Source: CAMCYM01 sp964405405
GTDB lineage: Bacteria; Bacteroidota; Bacteroidia; Flavobacteriales_D; Sanyastnellaceae
Reading direction: 5' to 3'
DNA length: 5,302 nucleotides
NCBI GenBank assembly: GCA_964405405.1
Contig: CAYONT010000098.1
Coordinates: forward strand, 1 to 5,302
Shown here one piece after another: positions 4,472 through 5,302 of this stretch. The translations under genes were made by a program, and so were the position numbers. How positions within the stretch are numbered: position 1 is the first letter of the stretch; every line of letters begins with the position of its first letter. Under the pieces are notes generated by a model. That model saw nothing but the letters and a program-made list of their open reading frames with translations, did not search any database and was not told the origin of the DNA.

Positions 4472-5302
4472 ATGATGCGAACCGATGAAAGCCACCCGGC
4501 CACGAAGGCCCTATTGGACTGGTATTCAACCAACAAGCGCGACCTGCCTTGGCGCGCCAACCCGGAGCCCTATGGGGTTTGGCTCTGCGAAATCATCATG
4601 CAGCAGACGCGGATTCAGCAGGGTTTGGGGTACTGGAACCGATTCATGACCCAGTACCCGACGGTGGCGGACCTCGCTCAGGCGCCTGCACACGAGGTCA
4701 TGAAGTGCTGGGAGGGGCTGGGGTACTACAGTCGGGCGCGGAACCTGCACGCGGCCGCGAAGCAGGTCATGTCGGAGTGGGGCGGGCGGTTTCCCACGGA
4801 GGTGGCTGCGCTCCGGACGTTGCCCGGGGTGGGGCCTTACACCGCCGCCGCGGTGGCTTCCATCAGCGCGGGGGTTCCGGTGGCGGCGGTGGATGGGAAC
4901 GTGGTGCGGGTGGTGAGCCGGTTTTTCGCCGTGGACGAGCCTGTGGACCGGCCGAGCGGGCGGGAGTCCGTGCAGCGGGGGGCGGAGGCGTTGTTAAGCC
5001 ACCAGCAGCCCGGGGACCACAACCAAGCGATGATGGATTTGGGAGGCCAAACCTGCACCCCCCAAGCCCCCCGTTGCAACGAATGCCCCCTGGAACCGTG
5101 GTGCATGTCGGCCCACCAACCCGACCTCCTTCAGCGGCGCCCCGCCAAGACGGCCAAGACACCGGTCCAGGTGGTTCACTGGGACCTCCATTGGATCACG
5201 GACGGGGCACGGTGGATCCTCATGGAGCGGCCCGCGCCGGGAATCTGGGGCGGACTCTGGTGCCCCCCCATCACCGAGGCCCCCCCCCCCTCTCCCACCG
5301 CC
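4472..5302 (+). CDS. mutY: A/G-specific adenine DNA glycosylase MutY (3' end outside window)
   Basis: Removes adenine mispaired with 8-oxoguanine or guanine in base-excision repair. The frame is open for 277 codons to the window edge; full MutY is about 350 residues. Residues that can be seen: catalytic E40 in EIIMQQTRI; EGLGYYSRARNLH (81-93); helix-hairpin-helix LPGVGPYTA (117-125); catalytic aspartate D141 in VDGNVVRV; and the 4Fe-4S ligands C195-x6-C202-x2-C205-x5-C211. The C-terminal NUDIX-like domain that reads 8-oxoG begins near 230 and includes PGIWGGLW (256-263). Two adjacent ATGs (4472 and 4475) are possible; both lack a Shine-Dalgarno. It is divergent from HU, with 89 bases between. 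The right part has an 11-C tract, and base use switches from G-ending to C-ending codons within the gene. Confidence 0.95.
   Translation, partial: MMRTDESHPATKALLDWYSTNKRDLPWRANPEPYGVWLCEIIMQQTRIQQGLGYWNRFMTQYPTVADLAQAPAHEVMKCWEGLGYYSRARNLHAAAKQVMSEWGGRFPTEVAALRTLPGVGPYTAAAVASISAGVPVAAVDGNVVRVVSRFFAVDEPVDRPSGRESVQRGAEALLSHQQPGDHNQAMMDLGGQTCTPQAPRCNECPLEPWCMSAHQPDLLQRRPAKTAKTPVQVVHWDLHWITDGARWILMERPAPGIWGGLWCPPITEAPPPSPTA
5280..5290 (+). repeat. Eleven-C homopolymer inside mutY
   Basis: Eleven consecutive C bases span codons for Ala-Pro-Pro-Pro (about residues 270-273) in the linker region after GLWCPPITE. A shorter run of seven C lies at 5263-5269. Such tracts are prone to slippage during replication and to sequencing error. 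The frame stays open through it in this window, and the following Ser-Pro-Thr-Ala is unremarkable, but the window ends 12 bases later, so the frame beyond cannot be confirmed. Confidence 0.85.

Noticed and set aside
4863..5191. Minus-strand frames of 65-99 residues opposite mutY
   Set aside because: They are Pro/Arg/Gly-rich translations of a GC-rich antisense strand; the mutY frame has every catalytic and iron-sulfur residue.

Overview
The window looks like chromosomal DNA from a fairly GC-rich member of the Bacteroidota, probably Flavobacteriales-like. The evidence is the gene set (an HU/IHF-type protein whose arm reads RN-I rather than RN-P, a membrane-anchored TPR protein, a 29-residue mS38/COX24-like basic protein and an RNase E/G of about 516 residues), a TAnnTTTG-type promoter box before the HU gene, and the absence of a Shine-Dalgarno sequence at every start. 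Genus cannot be assigned from this sequence alone.

Layout. Positions 1-45 are probably the last codons of an upstream plus-strand gene. After a 165-base gap with a perfect inverted repeat, 211-1251 (+) encodes a secreted protein with seven two-component-regulator-type propeller repeats. Its DNA is clearly AT-richer than the rest, which suggests acquisition. Positions 1252-1758 hold no intact gene, only short open stretches that may be remnants. They end in a 25-base tandem duplication that abuts the RNase gene. From 4382 down to 1759 the minus strand carries a compact cluster: HU-family protein, TPR protein (GTGA overlap with HU), the 29-residue basic protein (11 bases after the TPR stop), a strong UUCG-capped hairpin, then RNase E/G. 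Divergently, mutY (adenine glycosylase) starts at 4472 (+) and runs off the right edge.

The minus-strand cluster reads as a housekeeping unit linking nucleoid architecture, a probable 30S ribosomal accessory peptide and RNA decay. The hairpin between the peptide gene and rng is a natural point for termination, processing or RNase self-control. MutY repairs A:8-oxoG mispairs and shares an 89-base divergent regulatory region with HU.

I do not see a clear new multi-gene system. The best leads are the AT-rich propeller gene with related inverted repeats on both sides, the structured RNA elements around rng, the 29-residue gene that is too small for usual gene callers, and an 11-C tract inside mutY.
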